DNA of 64,000 nucleotides. It comes from an uncultured Bacteroidota bacterium (GTDB lineage Bacteria > Bacteroidota > Bacteroidia > Flavobacteriales > Flavobacteriaceae). The stretch lies in NCBI GenBank assembly GCA_902583445.1, contig CACHVZ010000001.1:62001-126000 (forward strand), read 5' to 3'. Positions within the stretch are counted from its first letter, which is position 1; each line of letters begins with the position of its first letter. The translations under genes and the position numbers were made by a program. Below, one piece after another: positions 56,398 through 64,000 of this stretch. Under the pieces are notes generated by a model. The model was not told where the DNA came from, did no database searches, and saw only the letters and a program-made list of their open reading frames with translations.

Positions 56398-56978
56398 TGA
56401 TCACATATATCAAAGGAAGACTGATTGAAAAAACACCTACAAAGATTATAGTCGAATCTAATGGAATAGGATATGAAATAAATATATCCTTAAATACTTT
56501 TGAGAGAATATCAGATGAAGAGAACATAAAAATTTTCACATATCTTCAAAGAAAAGAGGACTCTGACATATTGTTTGGGTTTAGTGAAGAATCTGAGAGA
56601 GCTATATTTCAACAACTAATATCAATTTCTGGAATTGGTCCTAGTACAGCAAGAACAATTTTATCATCAATTTCTCCAAAAGAAATTCAAGATGCGGTAT
56701 GGTCAGAAGATGTAGAAAGAATAAAATCTATTAAAGGAATTGGATTAAAAACTGCCCAGAGATTAATAATAGAATTGAAAGATAAAGTAGAATTATTTGA
56801 CAAAAAAGATTTAGATTTATCTGGCAAAAATTATGACATAAAAAAAGAAGCTTTACTTGCCTTATCAGTCTTGGGTTTTAATAAATCTAAATCAGAACAA
56901 ATAGTAAGTAAAATTTATTTTGAAAATAAAGAAATAGAGCTTCAAGAATTAATTAAACAATCACTAAATAAATTATAA
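56397..56978 (+). CDS. ruvA: Holliday junction DNA-binding protein RuvA
   Basis: A 193-residue protein that binds four-way junctions and recruits RuvB. N-terminal OB fold (1-64), two helix-hairpin-helix motifs (SISGIGPSTARTIL and SIKGIGLKTAQRLI) and a C-terminal RuvB-contacting domain (about 145-193). In most gliding flavobacteria the next gene is the very large sprA; here gcvH starts after 1 base. Confidence 0.96.
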   Translation: MITYIKGRLIEKTPTKIIVESNGIGYEINISLNTFERISDEENIKIFTYLQRKEDSDILFGFSEESERAIFQQLISISGIGPSTARTILSSISPKEIQDAVWSEDVERIKSIKGIGLKTAQRLIIELKDKVELFDKKDLDLSGKNYDIKKEALLALSVLGFNKSKSEQIVSKIYFENKEIELQELIKQSLNKL

Positions 56979-56979
56979 A

Positions 56980-57360
56980 ATGAATATTCCAGAAGAACTT
57001 AGATATACAGAAGAACATGAGTGGGTTAAATTAGACGGTAATGTTGCAACTGTAGGAATTACAGATTTTGCTCAAAGTGAACTTGGCGATATTGTATATC
57101 TTGAAATCGATTCATTAGATACTGAGATTAATTCAAATGAAGTATTTGGAACAGTTGAAGCAGTTAAAACAGTCTCAGATTTATTTATGCCTGTAAATGG
57201 TAAGGTTGTAGATGTTAATTCTTCACTAGAAGATAATCCTGAAGCAGTAAATGATGACCCATATGGAGAGGGCTGGATTATAAAAATTGAAGTATCTAAT
57301 TCATCTGATATTGATGCTCTTATGAATTCGGAAGAATATAAAAATTTAATAGGTAGTTAA
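56980..57360 (+). CDS. gcvH: Glycine cleavage system H protein
   Basis: A 126-residue lipoyl carrier that shuttles the aminomethyl group among GcvP, GcvT and GcvL. The lipoylated lysine is in FGTVEAVKTVSDLFMPVNG. The TEEHEWVKLDGNVATVGITD segment is the usual N-terminus. It lies directly after ruvA without any other gcv gene, as in other flavobacteria. Confidence 0.97.
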   Translation: MNIPEELRYTEEHEWVKLDGNVATVGITDFAQSELGDIVYLEIDSLDTEINSNEVFGTVEAVKTVSDLFMPVNGKVVDVNSSLEDNPEAVNDDPYGEGWIIKIEVSNSSDIDALMNSEEYKNLIGS

Positions 57361-57433
57361 AAAAAAATAAAGAATTAGTTAACTATATGAAATAATTATA
57401 TTTTTTTATAGATTAGCACTTTAAAATTGATTA

Positions 57434-58138
57434 ATGCAACCCAAAAAAAATCCAAAAGCTGATTTAAATAAAGACAGGAATCTATATTTTGTAATTGGTC
57501 TTACACTTGTCCTAGGTGTAACTTGGGGTTCTATTGAGTATAAAACATATGAGAAAGTTTTTGATCTTTCTGCACTAGATATGCTTGAAGATGATGACGA
57601 GGATATTCCTATAACAGAGCAGTTAAAAACTCCTCCACCTCCACCTCCACCTCCACCTGCTCCAGAGGTAATAGAAGTTGTTGAGGATGAAGAAGAAGTT
57701 GAAGAAACTGTAATTGAATCAACAGAAACTGATCAAGATGAAATTATAATTGAAGAAATTGAAGTTGAAGAAGAATTCGACGATATTGATGTTCCCTTTG
57801 CTGTAATTGAGGATGTTCCAATTTTTCCTGGCTGTGAATCTGTTGCTAAGTCTGAGAGAAGAACTTGCTTTCAAGATAAAATTAACCAACATATAAGAAG
57901 AAATTTTAGATACCCTGAAATTGCACAGGAAATGGGTATTCAAGGTAGAGTATACGTTAACTTCATTATTGCTAAAGATGGCTCCATCACTAATATTAGA
58001 ATGAGAGGACCAGACAAAAACCTCGAAAATGAAGCGCAGAGAATAATAAGTAGACTACCTCAAATGACACCTGGAAAGCAAAGAGGAAGAGCTGTAAGGG
58101 TTCCATTCAGTATACCAATTACATTCAGACTTCAATAA
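57434..58138 (+). CDS. TonB family energy transducer
   Basis: A 234-residue inner-membrane protein with one N-terminal helix (about 19-33), a proline run (TPPPPPPPPPAPEV, about 68-81), a Glu/Asp-rich periplasmic linker (about 82-120) and a C-terminal TonB domain (about 145-234) with IRRNFRYPEIAQEMGIQGRV and a terminal FRLQ. A PIFPGCE motif precedes the domain, as in many Bacteroidota. It should energise receptors such as the two encoded here. No exbB or exbD is nearby. Confidence 0.92.
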   Translation: MQPKKNPKADLNKDRNLYFVIGLTLVLGVTWGSIEYKTYEKVFDLSALDMLEDDDEDIPITEQLKTPPPPPPPPPAPEVIEVVEDEEEVEETVIESTETDQDEIIIEEIEVEEEFDDIDVPFAVIEDVPIFPGCESVAKSERRTCFQDKINQHIRRNFRYPEIAQEMGIQGRVYVNFIIAKDGSITNIRMRGPDKNLENEAQRIISRLPQMTPGKQRGRAVRVPFSIPITFRLQ

Positions 58139-58162
58139 AGGATATTTCCTAAACATAAATTA

Positions 58163-59056
58163 ATGTCTGACACTTTAAATATAAAGCAATCGTCTTTATT
58201 TTCTCAAACTCTTATTTTAATAAAACACAGACTGTCTTTTAGTGTTGTTTTTTCATCAGTTTGTTCATATTTGATTGCATTTGATGTATTTTCATTAACT
58301 ACATTTTTACTCCTTATCATAGGTGGATTTTTTGTAGTTGGTTCATCAAACGGTTTTAATCAAATAATTGAAAGAAGAAGAGACGCATTGATGATGAGGA
58401 CATCTTCAAGGCCACTTCCGAGTGGAGAAATGACAGTTAATCAAGCACTTATTATATGTTCTTTTCTTAGCTTGTTAGGACTAACTATTTTATATGTTAT
58501 CAATTTTAGAACAGCAATCTTTGGGCTGATATCAATGATTATTTATTTAGCTCTATATACACCCTTAAAACCTGTAACTCCTTTATCTGTATTCTTTGGA
58601 GCTATTCCTGGAGCTATTCCTTTTATGTTAGGATGGGTTGCGGTTACTGATAGATTTTCAATTGAAACAGGAATTCTCTTTATGATTCAATTCTTTTGGC
58701 AATTTCCTCATTTTTGGGCTATTGGATGGGTCTCACATGATGATTACAAAAATGCTGGTTTTAAAATGCTTCCAAGTGGTAAAAGGGATAATGCCACTGC
58801 ATTTCAAATTGTATTTTACACAATATGGATGATTATTGTTTCAACACTTCCTTATTTTAGTTTCACAGGAAAACTATCAATAGGTATTTACTCTTTAATT
58901 TTAATTTTAGTTTCAGGATCTTTAATGTTATATCAAGCTTTAAAATTAATGAGGTATAAGCATAAACAAAATGCTATAAGACTAATGTATGCAAGTATTT
59001 TTTATTTAAGTTTTATTCAAATTATATTTGTCATCGATAAATTCATATTTCAATGA
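58163..59056 (+). CDS. ctaB: Protoheme IX farnesyltransferase (heme O synthase)
   Basis: A 297-residue UbiA-family membrane prenyltransferase that attaches farnesyl to protoheme to make heme O, precursor of heme A for the oxidase. The aspartate/glutamate-rich site NQIIERRRDALMMRTSSRPLP (about 68-88; first part NQIIERRRDALMMRT) and VSHDDYKNAGFKMLP are present with about eight helices. It overlaps the first subunit III gene by 4 bp. No heme A synthase (ctaA) is in the window. Confidence 0.95.
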   Translation: MSDTLNIKQSSLFSQTLILIKHRLSFSVVFSSVCSYLIAFDVFSLTTFLLLIIGGFFVVGSSNGFNQIIERRRDALMMRTSSRPLPSGEMTVNQALIICSFLSLLGLTILYVINFRTAIFGLISMIIYLALYTPLKPVTPLSVFFGAIPGAIPFMLGWVAVTDRFSIETGILFMIQFFWQFPHFWAIGWVSHDDYKNAGFKMLPSGKRDNATAFQIVFYTIWMIIVSTLPYFSFTGKLSIGIYSLILILVSGSLMLYQALKLMRYKHKQNAIRLMYASIFYLSFIQIIFVIDKFIFQ

Positions 59057-59667
59057 GTGAAGCAAATACAATAGAGTCACAGACTGCAAAAGCTAAAAAG
59101 ATGATGTTATGGTTTGGTATGATAAGTATTACCATGACTTTTGCAGGTTTAACCAGTGCATTTATTATAAGTAGTTCAAGACCTGATTGGTTAGATTCTT
59201 TTGTTTTGCCAACATGGTTCACAATAAGCACTATTTCAATTATACTTAGTAGTGTGTTTTTTCAGTTAGCAAAAATTAAACTTGATCAATATGTTCGTGT
59301 TTCACTTCCAGAAAATATAAACATTTACCTTCAAAGAAATAATGTAAATATTTTTCTTGGACTTACTATTTTAATGGCAGTAACTTTTGTTGTTTCTCAG
59401 TTTTTAGGCTTTGGTGAGATTATATCACAGGGCTATTATTTTACAGGCCCTGAAAGTTCTGTAACTACTTCATATATATACATTTTAGCATTTTTACATT
59501 TAGCTCACTTATTTGCTGGGATTATTGTTTTAAGTGTTGTTACAACTAGGTTTAATAAACAGAAATATGAGAAGAATAAACTAGGATTTGAGATGGCATT
59601 AATTTTCTGGCATTTTCTGGGAGCTTTATGGATATATTTATTCTTTTTTATTAAATACTTCAGCTAA
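59053..59667 (+). CDS. Heme-copper oxidase subunit III (short paralogue)
   Basis: A 204-residue subunit III family protein with five hydrophobic helices. The HFLGALWIYLFFFIKYF ending and AFLHLAHLFAGIIVL segment are typical. It is the first of two consecutive subunit III genes, an arrangement common in flavobacteria. It is coupled to ctaB. Confidence 0.92.
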   Translation: MSEANTIESQTAKAKKMMLWFGMISITMTFAGLTSAFIISSSRPDWLDSFVLPTWFTISTISIILSSVFFQLAKIKLDQYVRVSLPENINIYLQRNNVNIFLGLTILMAVTFVVSQFLGFGEIISQGYYFTGPESSVTTSYIYILAFLHLAHLFAGIIVLSVVTTRFNKQKYEKNKLGFEMALIFWHFLGALWIYLFFFIKYFS

Positions 59668-59674
59668 AAATTAA

Positions 59675-59682
59675 TAAATTTG
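59675..59682 (+). promoter_or_regulatory. Candidate -7 promoter box before the second subunit III gene
   Basis: TAAATTTG lies 19-26 bp before the ATG at 59701 and could give a separate transcript start within the cluster. Confidence 0.42.
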
Positions 59683-59700
59683 TACTCAAAATTGCCCTAG

Positions 59701-60681
59701 ATGCAAGCATCTTCGTTAACAAAAACAAAAAATAATTCTTGGGGAGGAGGTGGAATTAAACCACTTGATGCAGCTTATGGAAAACTAATGATGTGGTTTT
59801 TTATAGTATCGGATGCCCTTACATTTTCAGGATTTTTAGTTGCCTATGGATTTTCAAGATTTAAGAACATAGATTCCTGGCCTATAGCTGATGAGGTTTT
59901 TCATCATTTTCCATTTTTACATGGTGTAGACGCTCCAATGTATTATGTGGCTTTGATGACTTTTATTCTAATCTTCTCGTCTGTAACAATGGTTTTAGCT
60001 GTTGATGCAGGTCACAATAACGATAAAAATAGAGTTGCTTTCTACATGTTATTAACTATAATTGGAGGTGCAGTTTTTGTTGGTTCACAAGCATGGGAAT
60101 GGAAAAACTTTATTAAAGGAGAGTATGGGGCTGTTGAAATTCAAAATGGAGAGATACTCCAGTTTTATGATATTAAAAAAGACAAAAGAATTCCTATTGA
60201 TGAATTTGCTATTCTTCAGTCTCAAGATAGAATAACCCATGATGATAATGTTGGTGTATGGTATCAAAGTGAAATTGAGCTTCCTGAAATTACTCTATCT
60301 GAAGTTATGGAGGGTTTTAAAACCAATTCTGCGATCACAGTTCGTGTTGAAAAGTTAGATGAGAAAGGTCAAAAAATAATTCTTTCTAGAGAAGATGCAG
60401 AGGATAAACTTTCTTCAGCCACAAGAGTTGTAAAAGGTGCTAATTTAATTAGAAATGAGTATGGAAATCCACTTTTTGCTGATTTCTTTTTCTTCATTAC
60501 AGGTTTTCATGGTTTTCATGTTTTCTCAGGGGTTATCCTTAATATTATAATATTTATAAATGTCCTCTTAGGGACCTATGAAAGAAGAGGGCGCTACGAC
60601 ATGGTTGAAAAGGTAGGATTATATTGGCACTTTGTTGATTTGGTCTGGGTATTTGTATTTACATTCTTTTATTTAGTATAA
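59701..60681 (+). CDS. coxC: Cytochrome c oxidase subunit III with soluble insertion
   Basis: A 326-residue subunit III. The membrane core is split by a hydrophilic insertion of about 110 residues (about 140-250; for example IPIDEFAILQSQDRITHDD), after which the canonical TGFHGFHVFSGV segment and the end HFVDLVWVFVFTFFYLV resume. The reading frame is intact, and a similar insertion is usual in flavobacterial CoxC. It is followed after 2 bp by subunit IV. Confidence 0.94.
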   Translation: MQASSLTKTKNNSWGGGGIKPLDAAYGKLMMWFFIVSDALTFSGFLVAYGFSRFKNIDSWPIADEVFHHFPFLHGVDAPMYYVALMTFILIFSSVTMVLAVDAGHNNDKNRVAFYMLLTIIGGAVFVGSQAWEWKNFIKGEYGAVEIQNGEILQFYDIKKDKRIPIDEFAILQSQDRITHDDNVGVWYQSEIELPEITLSEVMEGFKTNSAITVRVEKLDEKGQKIILSREDAEDKLSSATRVVKGANLIRNEYGNPLFADFFFFITGFHGFHVFSGVILNIIIFINVLLGTYERRGRYDMVEKVGLYWHFVDLVWVFVFTFFYLV

Positions 60682-60683
60682 AC

Positions 60684-61076
60684 ATGGCAAAGCACGAACA
60701 TAAATTAGAAATTTTTAGAGGCTACTTAAAGTTTAAATCTAATGTCCAAAAAATCTGGGGTGTTTTAATTTTTCTTTCAATTGTTACTGCGATTGAAGTT
60801 GCACTTGGTATCTTAAAACCTCCAATTTTAATGAACTACTTTCTTGGTCTTAAATTAATAAATTGGTTGTTTATTATTATGACAATAATAAAGGCTTATT
60901 ATATAACATGGGACTTTATGCATGTTAGAGATGAAAAGCCGTTTCTTAAGAATATGATTGTAATTCCCTTACTTATTCTAATACCATTTTTACTTTTTAT
61001 ACTCTTATGGGAAGGTTCTTATATCTTTGATGTAATGCTAGATGGTTTAAAAGAATGGGATTTTGATATTTATTAA
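60684..61076 (+). CDS. Cytochrome c oxidase subunit IV (small membrane subunit)
   Basis: A 130-residue protein with three transmembrane helices of the bacterial oxidase subunit IV (CoxD/CyoD-like) type. The core helix IMTIIKAYYITWDFMHVRDE is typical. It shares one base with the following gene. Structural role in the oxidase. Confidence 0.9.
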   Translation: MAKHEHKLEIFRGYLKFKSNVQKIWGVLIFLSIVTAIEVALGILKPPILMNYFLGLKLINWLFIIMTIIKAYYITWDFMHVRDEKPFLKNMIVIPLLILIPFLLFILLWEGSYIFDVMLDGLKEWDFDIY

Positions 61077-61735
61077 TGACTAAGGATCTAAAAAAGTATT
61101 TAATTCTTGGCTTTCTCTTTTTTTTCCCAATTTTCGTATATGTTTTTTTATCCACTGGGATAAATAACTTTGCCAAGTTACCAGTACTAACTTATGGTGT
61201 AAATGATATAGTTGACTTGGAAGGAAATCTATCCAAAGTATCACTAAAAGACAATATTTCAATAGTTGGTTTTTGGGGTGGAGATATTGAGAACAAAAAA
61301 TCTGAAGCGCTTAACTTGAATCAAAAAATTTATAAACGTTTTTATGAATTTCAAGATTTTCAGTTTGTATTTCTATATAATGTTGACGAATCTAAAGCAA
61401 TTGAAGATTTAAAATTGGAATTAATTAGTGGTGTAGGTACAGATCTAAAAAAATGGAACTTTATTCCAACATCACAATCGAGTATCAAAGATGTATTTAA
61501 TAGTTTTAAAACTAATATAGAATTAGATGAAAATTTTAGTACTCCATATGTATTTATTGTAGATAGAGATTTAAGTTTAAGGGGAAGAGATGATGATGAA
61601 GATACTGGTATGTTATATGGTTTTAACTCTCAATCTGTTGCTGAAATAAATAATAAAATGGTTGATGATGTAAAGATTATTCTTGCCGAGTATAGATTAG
61701 CTCTCAAAAAAAACGATTCACTATTTAATGAATAA
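61076..61735 (+). CDS. Membrane-anchored SCO/thioredoxin-like protein without metal-binding cysteines
   Basis: A 219-residue protein with one N-terminal anchor helix (about 8-27) and a periplasmic thioredoxin-like domain. The SCO copper site would lie at VGFWGGDIENKK, where no cysteine is present. Similar cysteine-less proteins occur between oxidase subunit IV and SCO in other flavobacteria. It overlaps the SCO gene by 8 bp. Assembly or scaffold function in oxidase biogenesis is inferred from position. Confidence 0.75.
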   Translation: MTKDLKKYLILGFLFFFPIFVYVFLSTGINNFAKLPVLTYGVNDIVDLEGNLSKVSLKDNISIVGFWGGDIENKKSEALNLNQKIYKRFYEFQDFQFVFLYNVDESKAIEDLKLELISGVGTDLKKWNFIPTSQSSIKDVFNSFKTNIELDENFSTPYVFIVDRDLSLRGRDDDEDTGMLYGFNSQSVAEINNKMVDDVKIILAEYRLALKKNDSLFNE

Positions 61736-62426
61736 TAATTTAAAATATATTGGATTACTGATAATTATAATTCTTTTTGGGATATTCTCACTTCCAAAAA
61801 TATATGAAAGGGTTATCAACTCCGATATTACAGATACAAATAGACTTCACAGTAATGAGAGGCTTTCTTATTTGACAATTTCAGATGAAAAAAGAAAAGC
61901 CCCTGATTTTATTCTAACTAATCAGGATTCTATTTTAATATCAAATGAGGATATGAGTGGAAAAGTATATGTGCTAGAATTCTTTTTTACAAGATGTCCA
62001 GATATATGTATTGAGATGAATCAAAACATGAAGTCACTAGATGATAAGTTTGCTGAGACAGATGAATTTGGTATAATTTCAATTACAATTGATCCCAAAA
62101 ATGACACTCCTTCAATCTTAAAAAAATACTCTGAAGCGCTTGAGGTCAAATCTCAAAACTGGCATTTTTTAACAGGTGAGAAAGATTACATATATGATTT
62201 AGCAAATAATGGCTTTAATATTTTTGCAAATGAAAACACAAGTTTTGAAGGAGGCTTTGAACATCAGGGTTATTTTGCACTTATTGATAAAGATGGGTAT
62301 ATTAGGTCCAGAAAAGATAGCTTTGGTAATCCAATTATGTACTATCTGGGGATAACTGATATTAATGCAACCCAACAGGGAATAGAGATGTTAAGCTATG
62401 ATATAAAAAAATTGATAGATGAGTAA
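61728..62426 (+). CDS. SCO1/SenC family copper chaperone for cytochrome oxidase
   Basis: A 232-residue membrane-anchored protein. The copper ligands are present: FFTRCPDICIEMNQ (CxxxC) and a distal histidine in FEGGFEHQGYFALID. SCO proteins load CuA of subunit II. The N-terminal helix (about 5-23) anchors it in the inner membrane. It overlaps DUF420 by 8 bp, in line with a common assembly operon. Confidence 0.93.
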   Translation: MNNNLKYIGLLIIIILFGIFSLPKIYERVINSDITDTNRLHSNERLSYLTISDEKRKAPDFILTNQDSILISNEDMSGKVYVLEFFFTRCPDICIEMNQNMKSLDDKFAETDEFGIISITIDPKNDTPSILKKYSEALEVKSQNWHFLTGEKDYIYDLANNGFNIFANENTSFEGGFEHQGYFALIDKDGYIRSRKDSFGNPIMYYLGITDINATQQGIEMLSYDIKKLIDE

Positions 62427-62958
62427 AATTGAAAATTCAGGTCAAACTTTGAAATATAAATTCTTAATAATTGTAGTCTCAATTGTTATTCCAGTAGTGG
62501 TTTTAATATTATTTAACATAAGAATAACATCTTTACCACCATTAACATTTTTGCCTCCTATATATGCTACAATTAATGGAATTACAGCTATACTTTTAAT
62601 AGCTGCTCTTTACAGTATTAAAAACAAAAAAATAAAGCAACATGAATTGCTAATGAAGACTTCAATCTTCCTTTCTCTTGTTTTTCTTGTTATGTATATA
62701 TTGTATCACATGACTACAGATCCAACTCCATATGGGGGAGAGGGTATAATAAGAACTGTTTATTTCTTTATTTTAATATCACACATTGCACTTTCTGTTT
62801 TTATTGTACCAATGGTTTTAGTCACATATGTAAGAGCTATTTCTAAAATGTTTGATAAGCATAAGAAAATTGCAAGGATCACTTTTCCAATTTGGCTTTA
62901 TATAGCTGTAACAGGTGTTATAGTATATTTAATGATTTCACCTTACTATGTTTATTAA
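62419..62958 (+). CDS. DUF420 membrane protein (oxidase-associated)
   Basis: A 179-residue polytopic protein with five helices. DUF420 proteins are regularly encoded with heme-copper oxidases, and their histidines (HELLMKTS, LYHMTTDPTPYGG, ISHIALSV) may bind heme or copper. It overlaps the SCO gene and shares one base with the next small gene. Function is not established. Confidence 0.9.
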   Translation: MSKIENSGQTLKYKFLIIVVSIVIPVVVLILFNIRITSLPPLTFLPPIYATINGITAILLIAALYSIKNKKIKQHELLMKTSIFLSLVFLVMYILYHMTTDPTPYGGEGIIRTVYFFILISHIALSVFIVPMVLVTYVRAISKMFDKHKKIARITFPIWLYIAVTGVIVYLMISPYYVY

Positions 62959-63173
62959 TGAATAGAATTTTACTCATATTATTAATTTTTATTCTGTCCT
63001 CAACAGAGTCTTTTGCTCAATGTTCTATGTTAAGCGCAATAATGGAGAGTGACCAACAATATGAAGCTGCTAAAGGATTAAATAGGGGTATAGTTTATTT
63101 AATGTCAATACCCTACATCCTTGTCGGGTTAATTATTTGGAAGATATACAGGACTAATAAAGCATCTAACTAA
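62958..63173 (+). CDS. Small exported membrane protein of the oxidase cluster
   Basis: A 71-residue protein with a signal peptide (1-20, ending SFAQ) and one C-terminal helix (VYLMSIPYILVGLIIWKIY). Flavobacterial relatives at this place usually read QCxMCRA after the signal; here the text is QCSMLSA, so the second cysteine is lost. It starts at ATG 62958, within the DUF420 stop. Unknown function, probably linked to oxidase assembly. Confidence 0.72.
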   Translation: MNRILLILLIFILSSTESFAQCSMLSAIMESDQQYEAAKGLNRGIVYLMSIPYILVGLIIWKIYRTNKASN

Positions 63174-63254
63174 TTTTTTTAAAAAATTTTTATGTAACGT
63201 TTGCTTCTCATTAAAAAAAATGATAAGTTTGCGTTACGTTTAAAAAATTTAATT

Positions 63255-63650
63255 ATGAACATAGGAGAACTCGTGCCTATATTAGGTATTTTAACAGGAA
63301 TTATTGTCCCTATTGCTGTATTTTTATGGCTATATCATGAAAATAAAAACAAGTATGCTGCAGTTATTGAAATCTCTAAGAATCTAGATGATCCGTCAAA
63401 AGCTGAGGAATTGATAAAAATTTTTGAGGATCGAAAAAAAGGACCATTAGATTATAGAAGAAGTGGTGTTATAACTCTTTTCGTTGGTATAGGAATTTAT
63501 CTAGTTGGATATATATCATTTGGTAGGCTTTTTGAAGCAGCTGGAGCTTTAGTTGCTTTCATTGGAGCAGGCCAGACAATAGCAGGCTATTTATATCCAA
63601 ATACAGGCAAAGAATTAACTGATGCAGTTGATGAATATGAAAAAAAGTAA
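63255..63650 (+). CDS. DUF6249 family membrane protein
   Basis: A 131-residue protein with an N-terminal helix (about 5-25), a charged middle with LDDPSKAEELIKIFEDRKKGPLDYRRSG (about 43-70; key piece LDDPSKAEELIKIFEDRK) and two C-terminal helices. This matches DUF6249, a Bacteroidota family often found with an HTH regulator. I use ATG 63255; the frame is open from 63201. The C-terminus GKELTDAVDEYEKK resembles that of the next protein. Function unknown. Confidence 0.78.
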   Translation: MNIGELVPILGILTGIIVPIAVFLWLYHENKNKYAAVIEISKNLDDPSKAEELIKIFEDRKKGPLDYRRSGVITLFVGIGIYLVGYISFGRLFEAAGALVAFIGAGQTIAGYLYPNTGKELTDAVDEYEKK

Positions 63651-63852
63651 ATTTAATTGTTCTTTAAAAAAACAGATAATAGCACAATCAATTTTATGGG
63701 CTATAGCAATGTTATCTGTTGCAATATTTGATAAGAAGGAATTTGTTGTCTTGATCCTAATACTTCTATCCTATATGTCATTATATGTTTTTCGAAATCA
63801 TCATATTGGTAAGGAACTATCAGATGCAGTTGAAGAATACGAAAGTAAATAA
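63637..63852 (+). CDS. Small membrane protein sharing a C-terminal motif with the DUF6249 neighbour
   Basis: A 71-residue frame with two hydrophobic helices (about 17-30 and 35-51) and the C-terminus GKELSDAVEEYESK, close to the end of the preceding protein. It overlaps that gene by 14 bp, so they are translated together. The shared tail may mark a common binding partner. I prefer ATG 63637 (MKKSKFN) to 63622. Confidence 0.65.
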   Translation: MKKSKFNCSLKKQIIAQSILWAIAMLSVAIFDKKEFVVLILILLSYMSLYVFRNHHIGKELSDAVEEYESK

Positions 63853-63855
63853 AGT

Positions 63856-64000
63856 TTGGGAAGAAATCATAAAAAACTTAATAACCGTCTTGAGGAGCTT
63901 AGGAGAAAAGCTGGCTTAACTCAACAAGAGCTTTCTGAAAAAGCGGAGGTTTCAAGAAAGAGTATAAACGCAATTGAAAATGGAATATATGTTCCTTCAA
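63856..64000 (+). CDS. HTH (Xre/Cro family) transcriptional regulator, truncated by window edge
   Basis: The visible 48 codons read as a helix-turn-helix of the small YozG-like type: LRRKAGLTQQELSEKAEVSR then KSINAIENGIYVPS. The best start is TTG 63856, because a stop codon lies directly upstream in frame and no ATG is present. Such ~70-residue regulators often accompany DUF6249-like membrane proteins. The C-terminus is missing. It presumably controls the small membrane cassette. Confidence 0.85.
   Translation, partial: MGRNHKKLNNRLEELRRKAGLTQQELSEKAEVSRKSINAIENGIYVPS

Noticed and set aside
60118-60450. Hydrophilic insertion in the second subunit III gene as a frameshift or foreign insertion
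   Set aside because: The frame is intact on both sides and such an insertion is usual in flavobacterial CoxC.

Overview
The window is AT-rich, tightly packed chromosomal DNA from a member of the Bacteroidota, most likely a small-genome aerobic (probably marine) flavobacterium. The evidence is an alternative complex III operon joined to an aa3-type cytochrome oxidase, TonB-dependent receptors, a DUF2723 membrane protein, a DUF6249 protein, the maeB-ruvA pair, TAnnTTTG-type promoter boxes and no clear Shine-Dalgarno sequences. Convergent genes abut or overlap at their stop codons. I see no prophage, insertion sequence, CRISPR array or rRNA. One tRNA (Gln, anticodon UUG) is present.

Left part (1-16,050), iron and heme. 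Nine minus-strand genes, hemA-C-D-B-L-E-N-H-G, encode every step from glutamyl-tRNA to protoheme; hemG runs off the left edge. Upstream on the same strand lie a DUF393 protein and a FecA-like TonB receptor. A lipoprotein/permease/ATPase ferric ABC importer is divergent from the receptor. A 40-codon Cys/His-rich protein follows the importer. A recurring 19-bp palindrome, ATTTAGAA-nnn-TTCTAAAT and variants, sits before hemA, between the receptor and the importer (three copies), before the 40-aa gene (two copies) and before the distant respiratory operon (one copy). I infer a shared metalloregulator, probably iron-responsive.

Middle (16,100-37,500). An orphan NtrY-like histidine kinase, a bacilliredoxin, a dCMP deaminase and class Ia ribonucleotide reductase (nrdB-nrdA) come first. 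Next is a probable phosphate locus: a YwqK-like secreted protein preceded by six GTT elements at exact 11-bp spacing, convergent with a PiT transporter, a TonB receptor and a beta-helix lipoprotein with a terminator inside the cluster. A thioredoxin-fold protein without active-site cysteines, a DUF2723 glycosyltransferase-like protein, a sortilin/BNR-repeat protein and a fatty-acid/sterol hydroxylase family protein follow.

Right part (37,500-64,000), translation and respiration. tRNA-Gln is followed by a predicted promoter and terminator-like leader and then nusA-infB, with no rimP. After a SPOR protein comes actABCDEF-coxBA. Then come ruvB, maeB-ruvA-gcvH (sprA is missing from its usual place), a TonB energy transducer, ctaB, two subunit III genes, subunit IV, a SCO-like protein without cysteines, a true SCO, DUF420 and a small membrane protein. 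The right edge holds a DUF6249 pair and a truncated HTH regulator. Overall the window links iron import, heme synthesis and the heme-rich respiratory chain.
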